Assembly: GCF_019974135.1 (NCBI RefSeq)
Contig: NZ_AP025017.1
Span: 2,108,001-2,172,000, forward strand
Direction: 5' to 3'
DNA: 64,000 nt
Source: Actinomyces capricornis
GTDB lineage: Bacteria > Actinomycetota > Actinomycetes > Actinomycetales > Actinomycetaceae
The translations under genes and the position numbers were made by a program. The notes beneath the pieces are model-generated. The model ran no database searches and was not told the DNA's origin. It saw only the letters and a program-made list of their open reading frames with translations. Below, one piece after another: positions 28,412-37,594 of the stretch. Within the stretch, counting starts at the first letter, position 1. The number at the start of each line of letters is the position of its first letter.

Positions 28412-28428
28412 CCTGGGCCCGGAGGGCG

Positions 28429-29418
28429 TCAGCCCAGGCGCACAGGCTGGCCGCTCCGGGCCGACTCGGTGGCCGCCTCCGCCAGTCGCAGCGCCTCAAT
28501 GGCATCGGCGATGGAGGTGGGGGGAGTACTCCCCTCCTCGACGGCCTCGATGAATGCCGACAGCTCCAGGCGGTAGGCCTCGGCGTAGCGCTCCAGGAAG
28601 AAGTCCAGGTAGGGCTCCTGGGCGTCGGTGACCTCGGCGGTGGACAGGCGCACCGTGGTGGGGCGGATGTTCTCGGCCAGCAGCGCCCCCTCGGCCCCGG
28701 AGGCCTCCAGGCGCTGGTCGTAGCCCGAGGCGCAGTGCCGGTTGTTGATGATCGTGGCCACCGCGCCGCTGGCCGCGCGCAGCGTCACCACCGCGGCGTC
28801 GAAGTCGCCGGTCTCCTTGATGGCCGGGTCGAGGTTCTGGCCCATCGCATAGACCTCCACGATCTCGCCCAGGAAGAAGCGGGCGGTGTCGAAGTCGTGG
28901 ATGGTCATGTCGCGGAAGATGCCGCCCGAGACCTTGACATACTCCACCGGCGGGGCCGCCGGGTCGCGGCTGATGATGGTCAGCTGCTCCAGATCCCCGA
29001 TCCTGCCCGCCTCCACGGCGGCGCGCACCGCCGCGAAGCTGGGGTCGAAGCGGCGGTTGAAGCCGAACATGACCGGGACCTCCACGGCGTCGAGCTCGGC
29101 GCGCGCCTCCTCGACATCCTTGATATCCAGGGCGATGGGCTTCTCGCACAGGACCGCCTTGCCCGCCTTGGCGGCGGCCAGGAGGTGGGGGATGTGCAGG
29201 GGCGTGGGTGAGCCCACGATGACGGCGTCGATCGCGGGATCGGAGAAGGCCTCCTCGACATCCTTGCTGGAGCGGGCCCCGTAGAGGTCCGCGAGGTCCT
29301 TGGCGGCGCTTCCGGCGGGGTCGCAGACCAGGGCGAGCTCGGCCCGGGGGTGGGCGGCGATGGTCCTGGCGTGCACCTGACCGATACGGCCGGCGCCGAT
29401 GACGGCGATTGCGAGCAT
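28429..29418 (-). CDS. iolG: myo-Inositol 2-dehydrogenase
   Basis: 329 residues. The Rossmann start IAVIGAGRIGQVHA, the active-site lysine in CEKPIALD, and the IHDFDTARFF segment with the Asp and His of the D-x3-H/HD-type IolG site are all present. It oxidises myo-inositol to scyllo-inosose with NAD+, the first step of the pathway. It follows the transaldolase-like gene on the same strand after 244 bases, so it may share that gene's operator at 30863 or have its own promoter in the gap. Confidence 0.93.
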   Translation of the reverse strand: MLAIAVIGAGRIGQVHARTIAAHPRAELALVCDPAGSAAKDLADLYGARSSKDVEEAFSDPAIDAVIVGSPTPLHIPHLLAAAKAGKAVLCEKPIALDIKDVEEARAELDAVEVPVMFGFNRRFDPSFAAVRAAVEAGRIGDLEQLTIISRDPAAPPVEYVKVSGGIFRDMTIHDFDTARFFLGEIVEVYAMGQNLDPAIKETGDFDAAVVTLRAASGAVATIINNRHCASGYDQRLEASGAEGALLAENIRPTTVRLSTAEVTDAQEPYLDFFLERYAEAYRLELSAFIEAVEEGSTPPTSIADAIEALRLAEAATESARSGQPVRLG

Positions 29419-29662
29419 CGTTGCTCCTCAGTGTTCCGTGGGTGGTTCTGTGGCTGTCGGTAGTTGGCTGGTTGGTCGCGGGGCGGGAGATCATCGGTGG
29501 GCTGTCGCCGTGCCGCGCGCCGCGGGCGCGAGAGGTTCTCGGCGCGGTCGGCCCGCCGTCCCCGACGGCGCGGGAGTCATGCCCGGTGCTGATACGCGGC
29601 CGCCGGTGCGTCGCCGTCGACTCCCGGGGCCGAGCCGCGCCACTGCGGCCCCGGGGATGGCC

Positions 29663-30739
29663 TCAGGGCTGGGGCATGATGACGTCGCGCACCAGGGCGT
29701 CCAGGTCGGCGTCGGCCTCGAGGAAGCCGCGCAGGGTGCGGCGGGTGGCGCCGTAGGAGTCGAACTCCTCGGGGGTCATGCCGTCGGGCTCGTAGGCGCG
29801 CACGAACTCCGGGATGGACAGCAGCGTCTCCATGATCTCGGGGGCCACGGGCACATCGATGCGGTTGGTGACCCTGTAGTCGGAGTCGTTGATGAGCCTC
29901 TGCCAGGCGAAGGGCGGGGAGACCACCAGGTCCCCGCCGACCAGCTCGGACCAGTGCATGACATTGCGGAAGGCCGCCGAGAGCACGCGCGCCCGCAGGC
30001 CGCGGGACTGGAACTCCTGGTAGGCGCGCTTGAGGGCGGCCACCCCGGCCCATTCCAGGTGGCCGGGGTCCAGGAAGAGGCCGTCCCGCTTGGCCACGAT
30101 CTTGATCCAGTCATCCAGGCGCCCGCCCATGAGGGTGACCACCGGGCCCATGGTCGAGGTGTCCAGGCCCTCGGCCTCGCGGCGCTTGAGACCGCGCTCG
30201 ATGGCCTCGCCGGTGGTCACGGCCTGGGGCACGGAGAAGGAGACGGTGACATTGACCGACACGCCCCGGTAGGTGGCCTCCTCGATGGCCTTGACCCCCA
30301 CGGAGGTGGCGGGGATCTTGACGATGATGTTCCTGGCCAGGCCCGAGAACTCCTCGGCCTGGTCGGCCAGGGCCTGGGCGCTGCGGGCCAGGCGCGGGTC
30401 GGTCTGCATCGACAGGCGGCCGTTGCGGCCCTTGTGCTCCTCGAAGATCGGCTCCAGGAGCGCGGCGGCCTCGATGCTCAGCTCGCGCACCACCTGCCAG
30501 CCGATCTCGGACTCGGTGGCCTCGGGCATCTCCTCGGCCAGCTCGGCGATGCGGGGCAGCCACACATCCTTGCGCTGGTTGATGCAGGTGTAGGCGATGG
30601 TGGGGTTGCAGGTGGCGCCGACGCCGCCGAAGGAGATCGACTGGCGCAGCTCCTCGGGGTCGGCGGAGTCGTTCCAAAGGGCGGTGGGCGTGCTGCGGGC
30701 GGCGTCGAGAAGGGGGCCGGGGGTGTATTCGATGCTCAT
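29663..30739 (-). CDS. Transaldolase-family protein of the inositol locus
   Basis: 358 residues in the TAL superfamily: GVGATCNPTIAYTCI near the start, IIVKIPATSVGVKAIEEAT with the Schiff-base lysine, GVSVNVTVSFS and a late MGGRLDDWIK. It is longer than fructose-6-phosphate aldolase-type members (about 220) and similar to proteins annotated as transaldolase in actinobacterial inositol clusters. It may link triose and hexose phosphates made from inositol; the exact role is unknown. The ATG at 30739 fits the conserved start. The upstream palindrome at 30863-30876 followed by TTGACA suggests direct control by the inositol regulator. Confidence 0.85.
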   Translation of the reverse strand: MSIEYTPGPLLDAARSTPTALWNDSADPEELRQSISFGGVGATCNPTIAYTCINQRKDVWLPRIAELAEEMPEATESEIGWQVVRELSIEAAALLEPIFEEHKGRNGRLSMQTDPRLARSAQALADQAEEFSGLARNIIVKIPATSVGVKAIEEATYRGVSVNVTVSFSVPQAVTTGEAIERGLKRREAEGLDTSTMGPVVTLMGGRLDDWIKIVAKRDGLFLDPGHLEWAGVAALKRAYQEFQSRGLRARVLSAAFRNVMHWSELVGGDLVVSPPFAWQRLINDSDYRVTNRIDVPVAPEIMETLLSIPEFVRAYEPDGMTPEEFDSYGATRRTLRGFLEADADLDALVRDVIMPQP

Positions 30740-30862
30740 CTGTCCTGCTCTGTCCTGCTTCGTGTCTGCGGTGCCTGTGGGGGTTCCTGCCGCGGGTGGG
30801 CTTCCTTGCATCCGCGGCCCGGTGGCTCCATTGAAGACGCCGCAGGGGGGTCCTGTCAATGA

Positions 30863-30876
30863 TTTGTTCGGACAAA
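30863..30876. promoter_or_regulatory. Candidate inositol-regulon operator 2
   Basis: TTTGTTCGGACAAA. On the minus strand it is followed after ATCA by TTGACA, a -35 box for the transaldolase-like gene. The same operator-to-TTGAC spacing is seen in front of iolC. Confidence 0.7.
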
Positions 30877-31001
30877 CCGTGCTTGTGTCGGTGGGGCCGC
30901 GCTCTGGCGCCTGCGGGCGGCCCCGTGGGTCGTGCGCAGGGCCGGGGGCGTTGGGCCAGGGCGGTGGTGGGCTGGGGCTGGTGGCAGGCCGGGTGCGATG
31001 G

Positions 31002-31099
31002 GGCGACACTTCGCGACAGGAGCGTCGCTTGGCGGAATGGACGTACCCTGTAGGTGTCGTCCATTCCGCCAAGTGACGCCCTTTCCGCGAAGTGACGCC
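31002..31099. repeat. Composite inverted/direct repeat (CAAGTGACGC-type)
   Basis: Inner arms 31022-31043 and 31058-31079 are inverted repeats with about two mismatches (GCGTCGCTTGGCGGAATGG and its complement) around a 14-base loop. An outer pair, CGACACTTCGCG (about 31004-31015) and CGCGAAGTGACG (31087-31098), extends the fold. The right side also reads as two tandem TCCGC(C/G)AAGTGACGCC units. It follows the GntR gene and may be its terminator, built from a dispersed repeat. Confidence 0.75.
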
Positions 31100-31151
31100 G
31101 AGCGTGAGCCCCACAGTCCACCGCCCAGCCATCAGGCCCTCCCGGGGGCGC

Positions 31152-31907
31152 CTAACTGGAGAACAGGGAGGTCTCGAAGGAGTAGCGCGAGGCCCGGTAG
31201 ATGTGCTGGCCGTACTCGATGACCTGCCCCGCCTGGTCGTAGGTGATGCGGATGGCGGTGAGCAGGGCGGCGCGGCGGCGCTCATGGAGCAGCTCGGCCT
31301 CCTTCGGGGTGGCATTGCGCGCGCCGATGATCTGCTTGGCCGTGGTGGGGATGATGTCGTGGGCGCGCAGCGCGTCGTACAGGCCGCTCGCGGCCAGCTC
31401 GGCCTCGGTGGGCGCCACCGCGGCGGGCATGAGGTTGCGCAGCACGGCAATGGGCTCGCCGTCGGCCAGGCGGATGCGCTCGAAGGTGACCACGGGCGTG
31501 CCCGGCTCGGTCTCCAGGTGCTGGGCCTCCTCGGCACTGGCGGGGTGCCGGTGGTAGTCGAGGAGGGTGGTGGAGGTCGAGTGGCCGGCGGCCACCAGGT
31601 CGGAGAGCAGGCTGGTCAGCTCCATGGGGCGGTGCACATGCGGCGGGGAGACGATGGTGCCCGCGCCGCGCCTGCGCTTGAGCAGGCCGCGGTCCACCAG
31701 GTGCTGAAGGGCCTGGCGCGCGGTGGGGCGGGAGACCTTGAGGCGCTTGGCCATCGAGAGCTCGTCCTCCAGGCGCGTTCCAGGGGTCAGGGTGCCATTC
31801 AGGATGAGCGCGGCCAGCGGCTCGGAGATCTGGGTGTGCAGGGGCACGCGGCTGGAGCGGTCGATGGTGATGTCGAGGGCGAAGGGCGAGGGGTCGGCGG
31901 TGGACAT
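31152..31907 (-). CDS. GntR-family regulator (HutC/UTRA type), probable inositol regulator
   Basis: 251 residues. The winged helix spans about residues 22-90 (PLHTQISEPLAALILNGTLTPG, EDELSMAKRLKVSRPTARQAL and VDRGLLKRRRGAGTIV), followed by a UTRA effector-binding domain ending YRASRYSFETSL. It is divergent from iolC, which places it as the local regulator. In Corynebacterium glutamicum inositol genes are controlled by a GntR-type IolR, whose reported motif (KGWCHTRACA, from memory) resembles the palindrome found at six promoters here. The start is the ATG at 31907. Confidence 0.88.
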   Translation of the reverse strand: MSTADPSPFALDITIDRSSRVPLHTQISEPLAALILNGTLTPGTRLEDELSMAKRLKVSRPTARQALQHLVDRGLLKRRRGAGTIVSPPHVHRPMELTSLLSDLVAAGHSTSTTLLDYHRHPASAEEAQHLETEPGTPVVTFERIRLADGEPIAVLRNLMPAAVAPTEAELAASGLYDALRAHDIIPTTAKQIIGARNATPKEAELLHERRRAALLTAIRITYDQAGQVIEYGQHIYRASRYSFETSLFSS

Positions 31908-32248
31908 GTGATGGCACCTGAGGGTGGTCGTGGTCTGTGCTGGTGATCGGTGATGTGATACAGCGGTGGGAGCGATGCACCGCAAAGGGGCCGGCACTGG
32001 CCGCCGTGCTTGCGTGGCCGTGGTCGCATGGACCGGCCGGTGCTGCCACCTTAAGGGTGAGGGGATAATGGGTGGGGACCCTCTTATAGGATACGAAGCG
32101 GGTGGGCGCCTTGTCATCTCGGGAGTGCCGGCCGCTCCCGGGCGGTTGATCCGCCGGGAGTAGTTCAGAAGCAGTGCCGTCGGCGTTGGGGCGGGCGGAG
32201 ATGCGAGGGCCGGCGCCCGCCTGCGCCCGGCCGCGGACAACCCCTTTA

Positions 32249-32262
32249 TTTGTGCTGACAAA
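32249..32262. promoter_or_regulatory. Candidate inositol-regulon operator 3 (iolC promoter)
   Basis: TTTGTGCTGACAAA, extended to ATTTGT-GCTG-ACAAAT. It is followed after GC by TTGACG (32266-32271), a likely -35 box. It lies in the 451-base divergent region (31908-32358) between the GntR gene and iolC; the rest of that region shows no gene. Confidence 0.72.
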
Positions 32263-32358
32263 TGCTTGACGGGGCTGCCCGGGGTGGGGCAGGCTTCGCT
32301 GTAGTGCCAGCAGGACGGCCCGCCGGCCCATGATCCACCCCGAGGACGTGGAAGAGAC

Positions 32359-33345
32359 ATGAGACCCCCCAGGAGCCCCGGGCTCGATGTACTGACCATC
32401 GGCCGCTGTGGCGTCGACATCTACCCCCTCCAGCAGGGGGTCGGCCTGGAGGACGTGGAGACCTTCGGGAAGTTCCTCGGGGGCAGCCCCACCAATGTGG
32501 CCGTGGCCGCCGCCCGCTACGGCCACGGCTCGGCGGTGATCACCGGCGTGGGCAACGACCCCTTCGGCCGGTTCGTGCGCACCGAGATGCGCCGCCTCGG
32601 CGTCGCGGACGACTTCGTCGTCATCCGGCCCGCCTACAACACGCCGGTCACCTTCTGCGAGCTCTTCCCCCCGGACCGCTTCCCCCTCTACTTCTACCGC
32701 GAGCCCTCCGCCCCCGACCTGGAGATGACCATCCAGGACATGCCCATGGAGGCCATCGCGGGCGCCTCCATCTTCTGGGTCTCGGCCACCGGGCTGAGCA
32801 AGGAGCCCTCGCGCGCCGCCCACCACGCCGCCCTGGACGCCCGGGGGCGCAGGCCCTTCACGATCATCGACCTGGACTACCGCGAGATGTTCTGGGACAG
32901 CCGGCAGGCCGCCCACCGGGAGGTCTCCGCGGCCCTGCCCAAGGTCACCGTGGCCATCGGCAACCGCCAGGAGTGCGAGGTCGCCGTCGGCCAGAGTGAC
33001 CCGGACCGCGCCGCCGACGCGCTCCTGGAGGCCGGGATCGAGTTGGCCATCGTCAAGCAGGGCCGGGAGGGCACCCTGGCCAAGACCCGCACCGAGCGCG
33101 TGGAGATGCCCGCAACCCTCGTGGAGACCAGGAACGGGCTCGGGGCCGGGGACGCCTTCGGAGGCGCCGTCTGCCATGGCCTGCTCAGTGGGTGGCCGCT
33201 GGACAAGACGATCTTCGCCGCCTCCACCGCAGGCGCCATCGTCTCCTCCCGTCTGGAGTGCTCCACCGCCATGCCCACCCAGGCCGAGCTGCTCGACCTC
33301 ATGCGCGAGCACCGCCGGGCCGTGGCCCCCGACGTCGAGCTGTGA
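32359..33345 (+). CDS. iolC: 5-Dehydro-2-deoxygluconokinase
   Basis: 328 residues, PfkB/ribokinase family. GKFLGGSPTNVAVAAARYG is the N-terminal signature; NGLGAGDAFGG holds the catalytic base D265 and the anion hole. It phosphorylates 2-deoxy-5-keto-gluconate, the fifth step of inositol degradation. It leads a plus-strand operon with an IolJ-like aldolase, iolB and iolD, spaced 7, 34 and 37 bases. The operator at 32249 lies about 100 bases upstream. Confidence 0.95.
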   Translation: MRPPRSPGLDVLTIGRCGVDIYPLQQGVGLEDVETFGKFLGGSPTNVAVAAARYGHGSAVITGVGNDPFGRFVRTEMRRLGVADDFVVIRPAYNTPVTFCELFPPDRFPLYFYREPSAPDLEMTIQDMPMEAIAGASIFWVSATGLSKEPSRAAHHAALDARGRRPFTIIDLDYREMFWDSRQAAHREVSAALPKVTVAIGNRQECEVAVGQSDPDRAADALLEAGIELAIVKQGREGTLAKTRTERVEMPATLVETRNGLGAGDAFGGAVCHGLLSGWPLDKTIFAASTAGAIVSSRLECSTAMPTQAELLDLMREHRRAVAPDVEL

Positions 33346-33352
33346 GGCGGGG

Positions 33353-34234
33353 ATGATGAGCGCAGTACCGCTGACCGAGCACATCGCCGCGATCCGGGCC
33401 ACCGACCCCGAGCGGATCGCCAGGGCCCTCGCCGACCGCCCGCGCGCCGGCGCCGCCTTGTCCGGGCCGCTCATGGTCATCGCCTGCGACCACCCCGCCC
33501 GCGGAGCACTGGGGGCCGGAGCGGATCCGCTGGCCATGGCCAATCGGGAGGACCTGCTGGGCCGCTGCATGACGGCGCTGTCGCGCCCGGGCGTGGGCGG
33601 CTTCCTGGGCACCGCCGACATCATCGAGGACCTGGCCCTCCTGGGCGCCCTGGACGGCAAGCTCGTGTGGGGCTCGATGAACCGGGTGGGGCTGCAAGGG
33701 GCCTCCTTCGAGATGGATGACCGCTTCGGCGGCTACGACGCCGCCGGCATCCAGGCCGCCGGGCTCGACGGCGGCAAGATGCTCACCCGCATCAACGACG
33801 CCGACCCCCGCACCGCCGACACCCTGGAGGCCAGTGCCCGCGCCATCGACTCCCTGGCCCAGCGTGGCCTGAGCGCCATGATCGAGCCCTTCATCACCCG
33901 GTGGGAGGGGGAGCGCGCCGTCAACGATCTGAGCCCCGAGGCCGTCATCCGCTCCATCTCCATCGCCCAGGGGCTGGGCCGGACTTCGGCCCGCACCTGG
34001 CTGAAGCTGCCCTGCGTCGAGCAGATGGAGCGCGTCATGGCCTCCACCACGCTGCCCGCCCTCATCCTGGGAGGGGAGGTCCCCCAGGATCCGGCGGCCG
34101 CCATGGAGGCCTGGGGCAGGGCGCTGAGACTGCCCCAGGTCAGGGGCCTGGTGGCGGGCCGGTCCATGCTCTACCCCCGCGGCGGGGATGTCGCCGCCGC
34201 GGTCGACAATGCCGTTGAACTCCTGAACCGCTGA
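33353..34234 (+). CDS. IolJ-like aldolase, Cgl0159-type (beta/alpha)8 protein
   Basis: 293 residues in a DeoC/LacD-like barrel: VIACDHPARGALG near residue 40, MNRVGLQGASFEMDDRFGGYD, GGKMLTRIND with the probable Schiff-base lysine, and GRSMLYPRGGDV at the end. This Cgl0159 family occurs with inositol genes in actinobacteria and is taken to split 2-deoxy-5-keto-gluconate 6-phosphate into dihydroxyacetone phosphate and malonate semialdehyde, replacing class II IolJ. That role is inferred from context: no other aldolase for this step is in the cluster. Tandem ATG codons at 33353 and 33356 are both possible. Confidence 0.85.
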   Translation: MMSAVPLTEHIAAIRATDPERIARALADRPRAGAALSGPLMVIACDHPARGALGAGADPLAMANREDLLGRCMTALSRPGVGGFLGTADIIEDLALLGALDGKLVWGSMNRVGLQGASFEMDDRFGGYDAAGIQAAGLDGGKMLTRINDADPRTADTLEASARAIDSLAQRGLSAMIEPFITRWEGERAVNDLSPEAVIRSISIAQGLGRTSARTWLKLPCVEQMERVMASTTLPALILGGEVPQDPAAAMEAWGRALRLPQVRGLVAGRSMLYPRGGDVAAAVDNAVELLNR

Positions 34235-34268
34235 GATACCGCTGATAGACCGCTGAAACGAGGACACG

Positions 34269-35153
34269 ATGCCCCAGTCGGACCAGTCGCAGTACATCAT
34301 CCGCCGAGGCGAGCTCGCCCACGGCCCCTACGAGCTCGACCTGACCCCCCAGCGCGCCGGATGGCAGTGGTGCTCCCTGCGCGTGGTGGCCCTGGAGCCG
34401 GGGGGCAGTGTGGATATCCCCGGGGGCGAGAGCGAGTACCTCGTCCTGCCCCTGAGCGGCGGGTGCACCGTGGAGGCCCAGGGCCGGCGCCTGGAGCTGA
34501 CCGGGCGCGAGTCCGTCTTCACCGACATCACCGACTACGCCTACATCCCCCGCCGCACCGATACGAGGCTGAGCAGCACCGGGGGCGCGCGCATCGCCCT
34601 GCCCGGCTCCCGGGCCACCAGTGATCGGCCCCTGCGCTACTGCCCCCGCGAGGAGGTGGGCACCGGCCTGCGCGGAGCCGGCCCCGCCAGCCGGCAGGTC
34701 AACAACTACGCCCTGGGCAACGAGGTGGAGACGTCCCACCTCCTGGCCTGCGAGGTGCTGACCCCCGGGGGCAACTGGTCCTCCTACCCGCCGCACAAGC
34801 ACGATGAGCACACCGAGGTCGAGCGGGTCCTGGAGGAGATCTACTACTACGAGGTGCGCCTCGGGGCCGACGGCGCCCAGGGCTTCGCCCTCCAGCGCAT
34901 CTACCCCTCACCCGGCCACGACATCGACGTGTGCACCGAGGTCCGCTCCGGTGACGTCGTCGTCATGCCCTACGGCTACCACGGCCCCTCCGTGGCCGCC
35001 CCCGGCTACGACCTGTACTACCTCAACGTCATGGCCGGCCCCGCCGAGGACGCCGTGTGGCTCATGACCGACGACCCTCACCACACCTGGGTGCGCCAGA
35101 CCTGGGAGGGCCAGGAGGTCGACCCCCGCCTGCCCATGACGCCCATGAACTGA
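34269..35153 (+). CDS. iolB: 5-Deoxy-glucuronate isomerase
   Basis: 294 residues with the double-cupin fold of IolB. SSYPPHKHDE supplies metal-binding histidines and a glutamate, and MPYGYHGPSVAAPGYDLYYLNVMAG is the conserved second-cupin signature. It converts 5-deoxy-glucuronate to 2-deoxy-5-keto-gluconate, between IolD and IolC. It is the third gene of the iolC operon and ends DDPHHTWVR...PMN as in other members. Confidence 0.95.
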   Translation: MPQSDQSQYIIRRGELAHGPYELDLTPQRAGWQWCSLRVVALEPGGSVDIPGGESEYLVLPLSGGCTVEAQGRRLELTGRESVFTDITDYAYIPRRTDTRLSSTGGARIALPGSRATSDRPLRYCPREEVGTGLRGAGPASRQVNNYALGNEVETSHLLACEVLTPGGNWSSYPPHKHDEHTEVERVLEEIYYYEVRLGADGAQGFALQRIYPSPGHDIDVCTEVRSGDVVVMPYGYHGPSVAAPGYDLYYLNVMAGPAEDAVWLMTDDPHHTWVRQTWEGQEVDPRLPMTPMN

Positions 35154-35190
35154 CCCGACACAGACCCGACGAGAACCGAGGAAGGAACCC

Positions 35191-37098
35191 GTGAGCAACG
35201 AGGCCTACGCCGGCACGGTCCGCCTGACCGTGGCCCAGGCGACCATCCGATTCCTGAGCAACCAGTACTCCGAGCGCGACGGCGTCGAGCGGCGCCTCAT
35301 CGCCGGGGCCTTCGGCATCTTCGGCCACGGCAATGTGGCCGGGATCGGCCAGGCCCTGCTGCAGAACGAGATCGCCCGCGGCCAGGGCGAGGGGGAGATG
35401 CCCTACATCATGCCCCGCAACGAGCAGGGCCAGGTCCATGCCGCCGCGGCCTTCGCCAAGACCACGGACAGGCTCCAGACCTGGATGTGCACGGCCTCCA
35501 TCGGCCCGGGTTCCCTCAACATGGTCACCGGCGCGGCCCTGGCCACCACCAACCGCCTGCCCGTGCTGCTTCTGCCCTCCGACCAGTTCGCCACCCGGAT
35601 CCCCGACCCGGTGCTCCAGCAGCTGGAGGACCCCACGAGCCTGGATGTCAGCGTCAATGACGCCTTCCGCCCGGTCTCGCGCTTCTTCGACCGCATCAAC
35701 CGCCCCGAGCAGCTCATCCCCTCCCTGCTGGCCGCCATGCGGGTGCTCACCGACCCGGCCGAGACCGGCGCGGTGACCATCGCCATGCCCCAGGACGTCC
35801 AGGCTGAGGCCTTCGACTGGCCCGTGGAGCTGTTCCGCAAGCGCGTGTGGCATGTGCGCCGCCCCGTCCCCGAGCCCGCCGCCCTGGAGCGGGCCGCCGC
35901 CCTCATCCGGGCCGCCAAGCGGCCCCTCATCATCGCCGGGGGCGGGACCATCTACTCCGGGGCCGCTCAGGAGCTGCGGGACCTGGCCGCCGCCACCGGG
36001 ATCCCGGTGGCCGACACCCAGGCGGGCAAGGGTGCGATCAACTTCGACCACCCCTGCGCGGTGGGCGGGGTGGGCTCCACCGGCTGCAGCTCGGCCAACC
36101 ACCTGGCCGACAAGGCCGACCTCATCATCGGCATCGGTACTCGCTACTCCGACTTCACCACCGCCTCCAAGACCCAGTTCAAGAACCCCGAGGTGCGCTT
36201 CGTCAACATCAACGTCACCCCCTTCGACGCCGCCAAGGAGAGCGCCGAGATGGTGGTGGCCGACGCCCGCGAGGCCCTGGCGGCGCTGCGTCCGGCGCTG
36301 GAGGGCCACCGGGTCGATGAGGCCTACTCCGCTGAGATCGCCACGGAGAAGGAGGCCTGGCAGGAGGCCACCGAGCGCTGCTACCACCTGGGCCACGGGC
36401 CCCTGCCCGCCCAGACCGAGGTCTTCGGCGCTCTCAACGAGCTCCTGGGGCCCCAGGACGTCGTCATCAACGCCGCCGGCTCCATGCCCGGGGACCTCCA
36501 GGCCCTGTGGCAGGCCACGAGCCCCCTGCAGTACCACGTGGAGTACGCCTTCAGCTGCATGGGCTACGAGATCCCGGCCGCCATGGGCGTCAAGCTGGCC
36601 CGCCCCGAGGCCGAGGTGGTGGCCATCGTGGGTGACGGCACCTACCAGATGCTGCCCGTGGAGCTGGCCACCGTGGTCCAGGAGGGCATCAAGGTCATCT
36701 ACGTCCTGCTGCAGAACCACGGCTTCGCCTCGATCGGCTCGCTCTCGGAGTCCCACGGCTCCCAGCGCTTCGGCACCAGGTACCGCCAGCGGGGCGAGGG
36801 CGGGCACCTGGCCGACGAGGAGCTCATCGCCGGGGTGGACATCGCCGCCAACGCCCGCTCCTGGGGGCTGGAGGTGATGGAGGTGCGCACCATCGAGGAG
36901 TTCAAGGAGGCCTACCGTGCGGCCGCGGCCAGTGACCGGGCCACCATGATCCACATCGAGACCGACCTCTACGGCCCCAACCCGCCCGGGTCGAGCTGGT
37001 GGGACGTGCCGGTCTCGGGGGTCTCGGAGCTGGAGTCCACCCGGCGCGCCTACGAGGACTACGTGCGCGACCGCAAGCCTCAGCGGCATTACCTGTAG
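35191..37098 (+). CDS. iolD: 3D-(3,5/4)-Trihydroxycyclohexane-1,2-dione hydrolase
   Basis: 635 residues, thiamine-diphosphate family. The N-terminal domain has MPRNEQGQVHAAAAFAK and GPGSLNMVTGAA, the centre GGGTIYSGAA, and the C-terminal ThDP site starts with AIVGDGTYQMLPVELATVVQ and QNHGFASIG. It opens the inositol ring by hydrolysis to 5-deoxy-glucuronate. The start is GTG at 35191 with GAGGAAGGAACCC upstream. The last 23 codons (LESTRRAYEDYVRDR...HYL) occur again at 41630-41698, after the inserted cassette. Confidence 0.96.
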   Translation: MSNEAYAGTVRLTVAQATIRFLSNQYSERDGVERRLIAGAFGIFGHGNVAGIGQALLQNEIARGQGEGEMPYIMPRNEQGQVHAAAAFAKTTDRLQTWMCTASIGPGSLNMVTGAALATTNRLPVLLLPSDQFATRIPDPVLQQLEDPTSLDVSVNDAFRPVSRFFDRINRPEQLIPSLLAAMRVLTDPAETGAVTIAMPQDVQAEAFDWPVELFRKRVWHVRRPVPEPAALERAAALIRAAKRPLIIAGGGTIYSGAAQELRDLAAATGIPVADTQAGKGAINFDHPCAVGGVGSTGCSSANHLADKADLIIGIGTRYSDFTTASKTQFKNPEVRFVNINVTPFDAAKESAEMVVADAREALAALRPALEGHRVDEAYSAEIATEKEAWQEATERCYHLGHGPLPAQTEVFGALNELLGPQDVVINAAGSMPGDLQALWQATSPLQYHVEYAFSCMGYEIPAAMGVKLARPEAEVVAIVGDGTYQMLPVELATVVQEGIKVIYVLLQNHGFASIGSLSESHGSQRFGTRYRQRGEGGHLADEELIAGVDIAANARSWGLEVMEVRTIEEFKEAYRAAAASDRATMIHIETDLYGPNPPGSSWWDVPVSGVSELESTRRAYEDYVRDRKPQRHYL

Positions 37099-37176
37099 GC
37101 ATCGGCCCCTGCTGCGGACCGCCCCGCGCCCACCCGCCTGATGCCCGCGGATCCCCGAGGGGATCGGGCGGGCGGG
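37030..37176 (+). repeat. iolD 3'-end direct repeat, copy 1
   Basis: 147 bases covering the last 23 iolD codons, the stop and the following hairpin terminator (GCCCACCCGCC near 37128 with its near-complement ending about 37177). It recurs at 41631-41777 with about 11 differences, at a constant offset of 4601. Confidence 0.92.
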
Positions 37177-37288
37177 CCGCTGCCCAAGGCCAGGGGGCGA
37201 TAGCGACGAGGGCCTGGGAATCAGGTAGAGTCGCGTGAGCGCCAGGCGTTGCTGCTGAGCGCGGCGAGTGTGGGAATGGGGTGAAAGC

Positions 37289-37594
37289 GTGGCGTCCACG
37301 GCTGGTGTCCAGGTGGGTGCGACGGTCCCCGTGCCGTACAGGCTGTCCTTCGTGGTGGGGGGCCTCCTGTCCGCCGAGGATTTCGAGCGCTTTTGGGACG
37401 CGAAGGCCCTGTGGCACAGCGAGTCGGAGGAGACCAAGCCATCCACCCGCGCCAAGATTCCCATCAACCTCTTCCTTTACCTGCGCTTCGGCCCTGCCCT
37501 CCAGAAGGTGGCCTCCATCGAGAGGAAGCGCACCGACGCCACCACCTGGACCTGGCCCACCCACCCCCTTGCCCCCCAGAACGGCGCCCGATGA
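37289..37594 (+). CDS. Small uncharacterised protein leading the RloC-like cassette
   Basis: About 101 residues from a GTG at 37289 (GGGGTGAAAGC upstream); a GTG at 37268 would add seven residues. Recognisable features are few: a hydrophobic YRLSFVVGGLLSAEDFERFWD segment and KIPINLFLYLRFGPALQKV. No family is recognised. Its stop codon overlaps the next start as ATGA, so it is translationally coupled to the RloC-like gene and is probably a genuine partner. A TAGAGT hexamer at 37226-37231 may be the cassette's own -10 box, downstream of the iolD terminator. Confidence 0.6.
   Translation: MASTAGVQVGATVPVPYRLSFVVGGLLSAEDFERFWDAKALWHSESEETKPSTRAKIPINLFLYLRFGPALQKVASIERKRTDATTWTWPTHPLAPQNGAR

Noticed and set aside
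32041..32100. Riboswitch in the gntR/iolC gap
   Set aside because: No recognisable conserved core; the palindromic operator and promoter boxes explain the control region.
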